Source: DAIOGN01 sp036745245 (GTDB lineage Bacteria; Zixibacteria; MSB-5A5; JAUVRN01). From it: 29,478 nucleotides of DNA. The position numbers were made by a program, and so were the translations under genes. This document shows, in pieces, positions 7,200-14,442 of this stretch (its first letter is position 1; the number at the start of each line of letters is the position of its first letter). Where the stretch lies: assembly GCA_036745245.1 (NCBI GenBank), contig DAIOGN010000028.1, positions 1 to 29,478 of the forward strand, read 5' to 3'. The notes below the pieces were generated by a model, which worked only from the letters and a program-made list of their open reading frames with translations, was not told the DNA's origin and searched no databases.

Positions 7200-8621
7200 T
7201 CACCGCACGTCGTAGCGGAGGAACGCGGCAAACGCGCCCGCAAAGCACACCAGGTTGAACACGGCCAGAATCGACAGATTCCCGGCGGCCTCCCGCAGAG
7301 ACTCCGACCAGGACGTGGGGCGGAATTCGAACGCCGGCAGCTCGGCGGGATCGATCGGCTCGGGCGTTTCGCTGTCGTCTGTTGTTCTCCACACCATCAT
7401 GCTGCCCGTAACATTCACGCCCGTCTTCTCTTTCAGGAAATCCCCCAGTCGGGCGCGGTAGGCCTCGGCTTCGTCGTAGAAGCGGTTCTTCAGCACAAGC
7501 GACGTGCCCGCAAACGCCGTCATGGCCAGCGAGAGCGAAGCGGTGGGCGACACGCGGGCCGCCCCCAGGGCGAACCGTTCCTGCACGCGCAGTCGATTGC
7601 GCCGCTCCTCGTTGAGGCGGCCGTTGAACTCCTTCTGCCGCGCGGTGCGCTCCGCAGACAGCGAATCCGAGAACCGCTGGAACGCAGCCATCAGGGCCTG
7701 GATATCGTCGGGCGGCGTGTCAGGGGGCGCTTTGAAGTCCTTCATGGCGGTGGCAAAGTCCTTGAACTGACCGCGCGCGAAGCTCGCCTTCTGCGACGAC
7801 ACTTCGTCCACGGAGGGCACCGGCACGGCGCGCCCGGCCAGAAGCACGGCGGACGCCGGCAGCACCAGGGCCGCCATGATCCAGGCCACGAGCAGCGTGA
7901 GAAACGCCGACGACGACCGGTGCGATAGCGCCGACACGCATACGGCCAGCGCCAGGAACGCCCCGAAGTACAGAAGCCCGGAAAGAAGAATCATCGCCAG
8001 CCGAAGCCACTCCTCACCCGTGAGCGTTACCCCGAGCACGGGCAGAAGCAGACAGCCCGCCAGAAGCGCGGCGGCCAGCGAGGCGCCGAGGGTCAGAAGC
8101 GATCCTGTGATCTTGGCCAGGATATAGGTGGCGCGTGGAACGGCCTGAGCAAACGTCAGCCGCAGAGTGCCGCGCTCTTTCTCGCCGCAGATAGCGTCGT
8201 AGCCGAGCACGATGGCAAAGAGCGACAGCACAACTTGAAACACGAACGTGAGGTCGAGAAAGCGGAACACCGCGAAGATGGGATCCTCGTTGAATCGGCT
8301 GTCTTCAGCCGAAATCTCCCCGCGCCCGAGCACTTCCGCTGTGCGACCGATGTCCGAAGACACGCCGGTGACCAGCGCCTCCAGTGGCGACGGAGGCAGA
8401 AACACGCGGTACTCCTGCAGCGTGAGCCAGTCGGTGAGGCCGTCCAGGCGGCGAGCGTTTTCGGCCATGGAGGCGCGGTGCTGTGCCACGGCCTGAAGGT
8501 GGTTCCTTGCGCCCGCGTAAAACGCCAGCAGGATGAGCACCGCCGTCACCCCGAACGCGGTGGCGAACTTGGCGGAGGAAAGCAGCTCGCGCGCTTCCTT
8601 CCAAACGAGCGTGCGCCACAT
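7200..8621 (-). CDS. ABC-2 type permease with large soluble insertion, copy 1
   Basis: The 473-residue protein has a first helix near 20-37, a loop to about 118, a bundle of helices (about 119-262), a soluble insertion (about 265-440, with a charged helical stretch near 310-350) and a final helix near 448-468 ending in LRYDVR. The sequence after the first helix (YDAICGEKERGTLRLTF, 141-157) is the typical ABC-2 coupling region (compare SGEREAGTLKLVF in its partner). The insertion should lie outside the membrane, where it could contact the PDZ or hairpin proteins of the operon. The ATG at 8621 overlaps the ATPase stop by one base (TAATG), showing translational coupling. What is moved is unknown; as with NosY-type systems, it may transmit force rather than transport a solute. 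Confidence 0.88.
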   Translation of the reverse strand: MWRTLVWKEARELLSSAKFATAFGVTAVLILLAFYAGARNHLQAVAQHRASMAENARRLDGLTDWLTLQEYRVFLPPSPLEALVTGVSSDIGRTAEVLGRGEISAEDSRFNEDPIFAVFRFLDLTFVFQVVLSLFAIVLGYDAICGEKERGTLRLTFAQAVPRATYILAKITGSLLTLGASLAAALLAGCLLLPVLGVTLTGEEWLRLAMILLSGLLYFGAFLALAVCVSALSHRSSSAFLTLLVAWIMAALVLPASAVLLAGRAVPVPSVDEVSSQKASFARGQFKDFATAMKDFKAPPDTPPDDIQALMAAFQRFSDSLSAERTARQKEFNGRLNEERRNRLRVQERFALGAARVSPTASLSLAMTAFAGTSLVLKNRFYDEAEAYRARLGDFLKEKTGVNVTGSMMVWRTTDDSETPEPIDPAELPAFEFRPTSWSESLREAAGNLSILAVFNLVCFAGAFAAFLRYDVR

Positions 8622-9385
8622 TACGACGCCACCGCCTGAGACGCTGCGTGTCCGCTCATGTAACGCATGTAGATTTCTTCCAGGTCCTGGCCGGCCAGCG
8701 TGGGCGTCTTCACGTCCATAATCAGTCGGCCCGAGCTCATGATGGCCACCCGGTCGGCCACTTCGCGCGCTCGAAACAGGTCGTGCGTGGACATGAGGAT
8801 GGCTTTGCCTTCGTCACGCAGGCTGGAGATCAGCTCGATGAACTCGCGACCCGCCTTGGGATCGAGGCCCGACGTGGGCTCATCCAGGAGAATGGCGGGC
8901 GAGTTCTTGATGATGGCGATGGCGATGCCGCACTTCTGCCGCATGCCCTTGGAAAATCCCTTGAGCCGCTTATCGTGCGCCTCTTCCGCCAGCCCCACCC
9001 GCAGGAGCGCCTCCCGGTATTCGTCTCGCGAACACTGGGTGCGGCCCCCGAGGCGCGCAAAGAAATCGAGATTCTGCACGGCCGTGAAATGCGGATAGAG
9101 CATGACGTTCTCCGAGACGAACGACACGCGCTTCTTGGCCTCCAGCGGCTCTCGATGCGTCACGTAGCCCGCGATGCGCGCTTCGCCGGAGGTGGGCTCG
9201 ATGAAGTTGAGGAACAGGTGGATCGTGGTGGTCTTGCCGGCGCCGTTGCCTCCCAGCATGGCAAGAATTTCGCCGGCGGCGACGCGGAATGATACCTGGT
9301 CGAGCGCCAGAACGCCGTCTTCATAGCGCTTTGAAAGCTCGATCGCCTCCAGAAGCGGTGTCTCTCCGGGTCTGTCGTAGCTCAT
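8621..9385 (-). CDS. ABC transporter ATPase, NosF-like
   Basis: The 254-residue protein is a complete nucleotide-binding subunit. Walker A is G45-GNGAGKT52, the signature is F144-SKGMRQK, Walker B is AILLDEPTSGLD (164-175), and the H-loop is STHD (199-202). The Q-loop glutamine is replaced by glutamate (SENVMLYP, 91-98), a variant I recall from NosF-type ATPases. It is cytosolic, bound to the two permeases encoded directly downstream. The start chosen is ATG 9385, seven bases after AGGAGG; ATG 9391 is only one base from that site. It lies 24 bases after the gene for the hairpin/NEW3 protein. Confidence 0.93.
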   Translation of the reverse strand: MSYDRPGETPLLEAIELSKRYEDGVLALDQVSFRVAAGEILAMLGGNGAGKTTTIHLFLNFIEPTSGEARIAGYVTHREPLEAKKRVSFVSENVMLYPHFTAVQNLDFFARLGGRTQCSRDEYREALLRVGLAEEAHDKRLKGFSKGMRQKCGIAIAIIKNSPAILLDEPTSGLDPKAGREFIELISSLRDEGKAILMSTHDLFRAREVADRVAIMSSGRLIMDVKTPTLAGQDLEEIYMRYMSGHAASQAVAS

Positions 9386-9409
9386 GCCCATTCCTCCTGT
9401 GTAATTCCC

Positions 9410-10894
9410 CTAGCGCCGCGACAACCGTACGGCAAACACCACCACGCCGCCCAACACGCCCACGAGCAGTAGCAGTACCACCGCGGTACCCAGCACCTGC
9501 GAACGCGCGCGCACCTCCACGGTGATGGTCTTGTCTTCCCCGGTGATCGGTTGCTGATCCGACATCCCGGTGATGCGAACGCGAATGTCATATCGCCCTT
9601 CCGACACGTCGTCGGGTGGTAAGAGTGTAAGGACAACGTCCTTTGACTGCGCGATTCCCAGAGCCTCCACATGCTCGGGCTCGACCGTCTTCCGCCAGCC
9701 GAGCGGCAGCTCCACCGTGAATTCGATATCGTCCACCCGGTGGCTTCCCTCGTTGAACAGCTCCAGGCGCGTGATCGCCTGTTCACCTGAGCTGATGCGG
9801 TGAAAGAGAAGCGGCGCCCTTACCAGGAGTTCACCTTTACCGCTGGGCAGAAGCTCCAGCTTCACGTAGCCCACCTGGAGCGCCTCGATCTCTTTTTCCG
9901 ACCACTCGCGCCCTGCAAAGTCCAGAGGCTCGCCGGCGCGCGAACGCGGCACGGCCAGCGCGAAAAACGTGATCGGCTGATCCATCTGCACTCGCTCGGT
10001 GGGTCGATCGGGGAGCGACACTTCCAGAGAGGCGCGCTTGGTGCGCGATGCCTCGGTGAACTTCACCTGCGACAGCCTTGCGCGCCCCTCGGAATCACTG
10101 AAATGCCGGGCGATCTGCTCCGGGAGGTTGGCCACTTCCAGGCTGTAGGTGTCGCTCTCGCCCGAAAACAATTCCAGGGTCAGGTCGAAGCTCGCCGTCT
10201 TGCCCAGAGGCGCCTCCTGTGAGAACTGCTCCGACTGCACGAACACGCGGTCGGCCGAAGCATCTTTCTGGAGGAACACCTTGAAATTGCGCTGCGTGCC
10301 GTTGCTGTACACCAGAAACACCGTCACGGCGTCGAGGTCCTGCAGCATGGCGAAGTGAAGCGTCTGCGGCTCCCCATGCACGAGTTTGTCGATTTTCGCT
10401 TCGTACGGCTGGCTGATTGTGGCGCCCTCGTCGTTGAGAATCGACACGTACACGTTGTGCACCACGTCGGGTTTGAGTGCCCTGAACAAATCGTCCTCGG
10501 CATCCACCAGGTGCTGGAACTCGGCCGACCCGCCCGACAGATTCGCCAGCTTCAGACGCACGTGCTTGCGCCCGTCCTTCCCCTGGTACTTCACGGCCTC
10601 GAGCACCGACACGTATTGCTGCTCGAACAGCACGGCCAGAAGCGACTGCTGGTAGTTCACTTCCGCATCCGCGAACATCGAGCGGGCGCGGTCCACGTCG
10701 GCGCGCGTGTTGAGGTTGCGGCTGAACAGGTCCTTCTGACGATCGTACTCGTTGCGCGCCACCTCGTAGGCTTCCTTCGCGCGCTTCAGACCGAGCAGGC
10801 GATACTGATCGTCGCGCTGATTGAACGGCACCTGTTGGGCGTGCGCGGACACCGCCAGACACAACAGGAACAGGAGGGCACCGAAGCGGATCAC
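9410..10894 (-). CDS. Membrane-anchored protein: adaptor-like helical hairpin plus NEW3-like domain
   Basis: The 494-residue protein has a signal peptide (1-18, AHA-QQ). A helical stretch (about 30-95) then reads like the alpha-hairpin of HlyD/MacA-type membrane fusion proteins: ARNEYDRQKDLFSRN, then the turn LNTRADVDRAR, then a return helix. The lipoyl and beta-barrel parts of such adaptors are not seen. Several beta-rich Ig-like stretches follow. One at about 360-445 (ITRLELFNEGSHRVDD ... LPLGWRKTVEP) resembles the NEW3 (NPCBM-associated) domain. A single helix near 467-489 and a short basic tail (RLSRR) anchor the C-terminus, so most of the protein is periplasmic. Translation starts at GTG 10894; the following signal peptide supports this. 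It lies six bases after the PDZ gene and 24 before the ATPase gene. It may link the permeases to the envelope, which is inference. Confidence 0.8.
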   Translation of the reverse strand: MIRFGALLFLLCLAVSAHAQQVPFNQRDDQYRLLGLKRAKEAYEVARNEYDRQKDLFSRNLNTRADVDRARSMFADAEVNYQQSLLAVLFEQQYVSVLEAVKYQGKDGRKHVRLKLANLSGGSAEFQHLVDAEDDLFRALKPDVVHNVYVSILNDEGATISQPYEAKIDKLVHGEPQTLHFAMLQDLDAVTVFLVYSNGTQRNFKVFLQKDASADRVFVQSEQFSQEAPLGKTASFDLTLELFSGESDTYSLEVANLPEQIARHFSDSEGRARLSQVKFTEASRTKRASLEVSLPDRPTERVQMDQPITFFALAVPRSRAGEPLDFAGREWSEKEIEALQVGYVKLELLPSGKGELLVRAPLLFHRISSGEQAITRLELFNEGSHRVDDIEFTVELPLGWRKTVEPEHVEALGIAQSKDVVLTLLPPDDVSEGRYDIRVRITGMSDQQPITGEDKTITVEVRARSQVLGTAVVLLLLVGVLGGVVVFAVRLSRR

Positions 10895-10900
10895 ACCAGC

Positions 10901-11716
10901 CTACTTGGTGATCATCATCGCGCCGCCCTGATCCTTGGACGCGTCGGGCTTGGGAAACTCGTACGTGTGCTCCACGCCTTCACGGCTGCATACCAGCTTC
11001 ACGGAGTCGCCAGTGGCCAGACCGTTCCAGATAGATTCCAGTCCGTCGAGGCTCTCCGCCTTCTTGCCCTGAATACTTATCACGTGATCGCCTTCCTTAA
11101 TGCCCGCCAGAGCCTCTATGGGAGTTGGCGGCGGCATGAGGTACATGACCGCCAGATGTCCTTCCGCCTGGCGCACAATGATTCCCGCGCCCTTGAGCAC
11201 CGCCACGGTTTCGCCACCGCCTGCCGCGCTCGTAAAGGTCTGCTCCGATGTCTTCGCTCCTTCGGGACCCACTTCCGTGGTGACGAACTTGCGCGTCACC
11301 TGAGGCAGCGACTTGGGATCCGCTTTGGGATAGCTCACGATCTTCATGTCCTTGTCGCGGCGGATTCCCAGCTGGATGTTTCCGCCCACGGCCACCGAGT
11401 CGAGAAGGCACTTCAGCTGTTCAATCGACGTGAGCTTCTTCCCGTTCACCATGACCAGCCGATCCTCGGCCAGCAGGTCGACCCCCTGGTACGCCTTGAG
11501 ACGTTGCGCCGGCTCCATGACGAACAGCACCTTGAATTCGTCGCCGACGTGCGCCACCAGGCCGCCCACTTCATCCAGCGAATACGGCTGCCCCTTCACA
11601 TCGCCGCCGTCCACGGTCACAGTGCGGGTCATCGTCTGACCTGGCGCGACACCGGCCCAACCCACCACCAGTGCCCACACGATCATGCCGGCCCCCGGCC
11701 ATTTCAGCTTCCTCAT
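10901..11716 (-). CDS. Secreted protein with two PDZ domains
   Basis: The 271-residue protein has a signal peptide (about 1-26) and two PDZ-like domains. The first is about 55-130 (LLAEDRLVMVNGKKLTSIEQL), the second about 185-258 (IEALAGIKEGDHVISIQGKKAESLDGL). No protease domain is present; PDZ modules normally bind protein C-termini or exposed peptides. It is the first gene of the operon and begins at ATG 11716 with AGGAGA eight bases upstream. Its promoter region is shared with the divergent kinase/regulator genes. A likely role is a periplasmic sensor or binding partner for the ABC system encoded behind it; that is inferred from position alone. Confidence 0.85.
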   Translation of the reverse strand: MRKLKWPGAGMIVWALVVGWAGVAPGQTMTRTVTVDGGDVKGQPYSLDEVGGLVAHVGDEFKVLFVMEPAQRLKAYQGVDLLAEDRLVMVNGKKLTSIEQLKCLLDSVAVGGNIQLGIRRDKDMKIVSYPKADPKSLPQVTRKFVTTEVGPEGAKTSEQTFTSAAGGGETVAVLKGAGIIVRQAEGHLAVMYLMPPPTPIEALAGIKEGDHVISIQGKKAESLDGLESIWNGLATGDSVKLVCSREGVEHTYEFPKPDASKDQGGAMMITK

Positions 11717-11756
11717 TTCACGGCTCTCCTCTTGCAGAGTGTTTGGCTACGGCTGC

Positions 11757-11762
11757 ATTGTA
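11757..11762 (-). promoter_or_regulatory. Possible -10 element for the PDZ/ABC operon
   Basis: Read on the minus strand the hexamer is TACAAT, about 40 bases upstream of the PDZ gene start. No good -35 hexamer lies 17 bases further upstream, which fits an activator-dependent promoter. The GTTAN repeats lie roughly 45-70 bases upstream of the expected start of transcription. Confidence 0.4.
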
Positions 11763-11785
11763 CGACCGGGTGGTCGAGTCGTCCT

Positions 11786-11820
11786 GTTATGTCTGGTTAG
11801 GTGCCGTTAAGAGTTGTTAA
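11786..11820 (+). promoter_or_regulatory. Four 10-bp-spaced GTTAN repeats, probable response-regulator box
   Basis: GTTAT (11786), GTTAG (11796), GTTAA (11806) and GTTAA (11816) recur at exactly 10-base intervals in the same orientation. Direct 5-base repeats separated by 5 bases are how OmpR-family regulators bind, as in CpxR boxes (GTAAA-N5-GTAAA). The array lies midway between the divergent PDZ operon and the kinase/regulator genes and could be bound by two dimers of the regulator encoded at 13529, controlling both directions. Confidence 0.55.
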
Positions 11821-11849
11821 AGGGGAAAGACGCTGCGGCATCTCGCGCC

Positions 11850-11855
11850 TATATT
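11850..11855 (+). promoter_or_regulatory. Possible -10 element for the kinase/regulator pair
   Basis: TATATT lies 10 bases upstream of the kinase ATG, so the predicted transcript would start only a few bases before the gene and be nearly leaderless. No good -35 is present; the last GTTAA repeat lies 29 bases upstream of the hexamer, a suitable place for an activator. Confidence 0.35.
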
Positions 11856-11864
11856 GACAGAGGT

Positions 11865-13532
11865 ATGGCACTGACTGGAAAACGCGTGGGCTGGATTGCT
11901 GCGCTCATGGTGCTGGCGCTCGCCGGGCTGGTGGCGCTGCAGGTGGCTCTGCTCGAGAGCGCCATGGCGCTCAAGGAGCAGACCTTCCGCAACAACGTGC
12001 TTGCAGCGCTGGCCACAGCGGCCCGTGCCCTGGCCGAGGGCGAAGTGTACGCAGTCGTGACGGATTCCGGAGTGGTGCGCACCGGATCCACCGTGCAGGT
12101 GATGACCATGGTCACGAGCGACGGTGAGTCGGTCTCAACCAGCCGTACCGAGATGTCGGGTCCGCACGTCCCTCTCGTGCACTTCGAGTCGGGCAAGGTC
12201 AGCTACCGGGTGGACCGGCCGCAGCATCTATCGCTCACCGTCTTTTCGTCCGATCGCCAGTTCGACAGCGTGCTGGTGAATCGGTTTCATGACCAGGGCG
12301 AATACGAGTTCGTGTTTCAGCCTGCGTCCGGCACCCCCGAACCGCTTCTGTGGGAGGTGAAAGTCAACGACGAGACACAGATGATGCGCTGGGACAGAAT
12401 GGACCCCGATTCCGCCAAGCGCCAGATGGCCGCCACCGTCATGAGCCGGCTGTTCGCCGCGGAGCATGTGCCCCTTGCGGCGCGGCTCGACTCGGTGAAG
12501 GTCGACTCCGTGCTGAAGGCCACCCTGACTGCCTCGGGCATCGACATGGACTTCGCCTACGGCATCGTGGCTGGAAGCGACTCCATTCTGCGCGCGCAGC
12601 CGGCAGGATTCGACGAAGCGCTGTCTGCCTCGGATCTGCGTGTGCGCCTGTTCCCGCTCGATGTCTTTGCGGCTCCGGCCTTCCTGTCGGTGCATTTTCC
12701 CGACCGGCAGACGTATCTGTGGGCCCAGATTCTGCCGCTCGTGTCGGCGGAAGTGGTGTTCATGCTCGTCATCATCGCCTGCTTCGGGTACACCCTGCTC
12801 ACGATCACGCGGCAGCGCCGTTTTGCCCGGCGGCTGGTGGACTTCATCAACAACATGACGCACGAGTTCAAGACTCCCATCTCCACGGTGGCCCTGGCCG
12901 CCGAAGCCATCGCCCGCCCCGAAGTGCTTGGCGACCGCGACCGTGTGCTTCAATTCAATGGCATGATTCGCAGCGAGATCGGCCGCATGCGCAGCCAGAC
13001 CGAAAAGATCCTGCAGATGGCATCGATCGAAGAGGGCGACCTGGCTCTGGACAGGGTGCCGGTCAATCTGCACGAGGTCGTGCGGTCGGCGGTGAATGCG
13101 CTGGCGTTGCAGGTGGAACAACAGGGTGGCCGCCTGCAGTGCGAGCTTGCGGCCCGGGATGTAGTGGTAGAGGCCGACCGTGTACACCTGGCGGGTGTGG
13201 TGACCAACCTGCTAGACAATGCCGTGAAGTATTCGGGCGGCTCCCCCGACATCCGCGTGGCTACGCGCGACACCGAGGACGGCGTGGAGCTGGTGATCGC
13301 CGACCGCGGCATTGGCATGTCGGGCGAGCATGCGAAGCAGGCCTTTGAAAAGTATTTCCGCGTACCCACTGGCAATCGGCACGACGTGAAGGGATTCGGG
13401 CTGGGCTTGAGCTACGTGAAGCTGATGGTGGAGGCGCATGGCGGGCGCGTACGGCTGGAAAGCGCGACCGGAAAGGGCACGACGGTCACTGTGGTCTGGC
13501 CGCGCTCCACGGCGGAGGGGGCCACCGGGTGA
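11865..13532 (+). CDS. Sensor histidine kinase with large periplasmic domain
   Basis: The 555-residue protein has membrane helices at about 8-30 and 288-313, enclosing a periplasmic sensor of some 255 residues that I do not recognise. The cytoplasmic part has the phosphoaccepting histidine H333 (FINNMTHEFKTPIST), the N-box with N452 (NLLDNAVKYS), the G1 box D480-RGIG, the F-box FEKYF and the G2 box GFGLGL (510-515), so it looks fully active. The wording of the H-box resembles Bacteroidetes-group kinases. The start is taken as ATG 11865, which leads directly into the first helix; an in-frame TTG at 11814 would add an unlikely polar stretch. The stop overlaps the regulator start by four bases (GTGA). 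It probably senses an envelope condition handled by the divergent ABC operon. Confidence 0.92.
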   Translation: MALTGKRVGWIAALMVLALAGLVALQVALLESAMALKEQTFRNNVLAALATAARALAEGEVYAVVTDSGVVRTGSTVQVMTMVTSDGESVSTSRTEMSGPHVPLVHFESGKVSYRVDRPQHLSLTVFSSDRQFDSVLVNRFHDQGEYEFVFQPASGTPEPLLWEVKVNDETQMMRWDRMDPDSAKRQMAATVMSRLFAAEHVPLAARLDSVKVDSVLKATLTASGIDMDFAYGIVAGSDSILRAQPAGFDEALSASDLRVRLFPLDVFAAPAFLSVHFPDRQTYLWAQILPLVSAEVVFMLVIIACFGYTLLTITRQRRFARRLVDFINNMTHEFKTPISTVALAAEAIARPEVLGDRDRVLQFNGMIRSEIGRMRSQTEKILQMASIEEGDLALDRVPVNLHEVVRSAVNALALQVEQQGGRLQCELAARDVVVEADRVHLAGVVTNLLDNAVKYSGGSPDIRVATRDTEDGVELVIADRGIGMSGEHAKQAFEKYFRVPTGNRHDVKGFGLGLSYVKLMVEAHGGRVRLESATGKGTTVTVVWPRSTAEGATG

Positions 13533-14218
13533 GCAGTGTATACAAGGTGCTGCTCCTGGAGGACGACACCAACCTCGGACTCGTGCTGCAGGAGCACCTT
13601 CGGCTCAACGGCTTCGACGTGACTCTGTGTCGCGATGGCGAGGAGGGAGCACACGTCTTCGCGAAGACGTCGTACGATGTGTGTCTGGTGGACGTGATGA
13701 TGCCGAAGAAGGACGGGTTCACCTTCGCGCGGGAAGTGCGCGCGGCAAAGGATGAAACGCCCCTGGTGTTCCTCACGGCGCGTTCGCTCAAGGAAGACCG
13801 CATTGAGGGATTCCGCATCGGCTGCGACGACTACATTACCAAGCCCTTCTCCGTGGAGGAACTCCAGCTGCGGCTCGAGGCCGTGCTGCGTCGCTCGCGC
13901 CCGCGCGATGGGGCCGAGGCCGCACTCTTTGAAGTGGGTCGCTATCGGTTTGACGCCCTCAGGCACACGCTCACACTCGACAGCTTCGAGCGGAAGCTCA
14001 CGGCGCGAGAGGCGGAACTCCTGAAGCTTCTCTGCCAGCATCGCAATCGTACTCTCACCCGCGAAGCGGCCCTGCGCGAACTGTGGGGCGAGGAGTCGTA
14101 CTTCTCAGGCCGCAGCATGGACGTGTTCGTTTCCCGGCTCCGCAAGTACCTCAAGGACGATCCCTCCGTGAGCATTATCTCCATACACGGCAAGGGGCTG
14201 CGGCTGGTGGTGGGGTGA
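13529..14218 (+). CDS. OmpR/PhoB-family response regulator
   Basis: The 229-residue protein has a receiver domain (about 4-120) with acidic pocket E11/D12/D13, phosphoacceptor D55 (CLVDVMMPKKDG), switch threonine T83 and lysine K105. A winged-helix DNA-binding domain follows (about 135-228, LTAREAELLKLLCQHRNRTLTRE ending in the wing IHGKGLRLV). It starts at GTG 13529 overlapping the kinase stop, so the two are translationally coupled and are cognate partners. The GTTAN repeat array upstream of the kinase gene is its most likely binding site, giving autoregulation and control of the divergent operon. An intrinsic terminator follows at 14340. Confidence 0.95.
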   Translation: MSSVYKVLLLEDDTNLGLVLQEHLRLNGFDVTLCRDGEEGAHVFAKTSYDVCLVDVMMPKKDGFTFAREVRAAKDETPLVFLTARSLKEDRIEGFRIGCDDYITKPFSVEELQLRLEAVLRRSRPRDGAEAALFEVGRYRFDALRHTLTLDSFERKLTAREAELLKLLCQHRNRTLTREAALRELWGEESYFSGRSMDVFVSRLRKYLKDDPSVSIISIHGKGLRLVVG

Positions 14219-14290
14219 GTTGACGCCGCCCCGCGCGGGCCCGTCGTTGTCACATAGACGACATGTTCCCTTAACGGGCGCCAGTATCAT

Positions 14291-14330
14291 CCGGGTGCAC
14301 GAGCAGTGGCACCTGGGCCTCAGGCCCGGG
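14291..14330 (+). other. Overlapping alternative hairpins before the terminator
   Basis: CCGGGTGC (14291-14298) can pair with GCACCTGG (14309-14316), and CCTGGGCC (14312-14319) can pair with GGCCCGGG (14323-14330). Each stem has 8 pairs including one G-U. The two overlap at 14312-14316 and exclude each other. They lie in the noncoding stretch 14219-14339 just before the terminator and could be part of a short 3'-UTR RNA or a leader; in GC-rich DNA chance is a real alternative. Confidence 0.25.
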
Positions 14331-14339
14331 CGCACACGA

Positions 14340-14366
14340 GACGCCCCGCCCGGGGCGTCCTTTTTT
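14340..14366 (+). terminator. Intrinsic terminator of the kinase/regulator operon
   Basis: GACGCCCC, a four-base loop and GGGGCGTC form a perfect 8-bp GC-rich stem (14340-14359), followed after one C by six Ts. It lies 122 bases after the regulator stop and 77 bases before the phosphatase start, so it separates the two units. Confidence 0.9.
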
Positions 14367-14442
14367 GTTGGGTCGCCCATGAGTCCGGAACGGCTTGCCT
14401 GAAATGCCGCCGTATCGCACACTCCGCTCTCGGGTTTAACGC

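Noticed and set aside
14306..14322. TGGCAC upstream of the phosphatase as a sigma-54 -24 element
   Set aside because: No TTGC-like -12 element lies at the required spacing, and the bases belong to a hairpin before a terminator.
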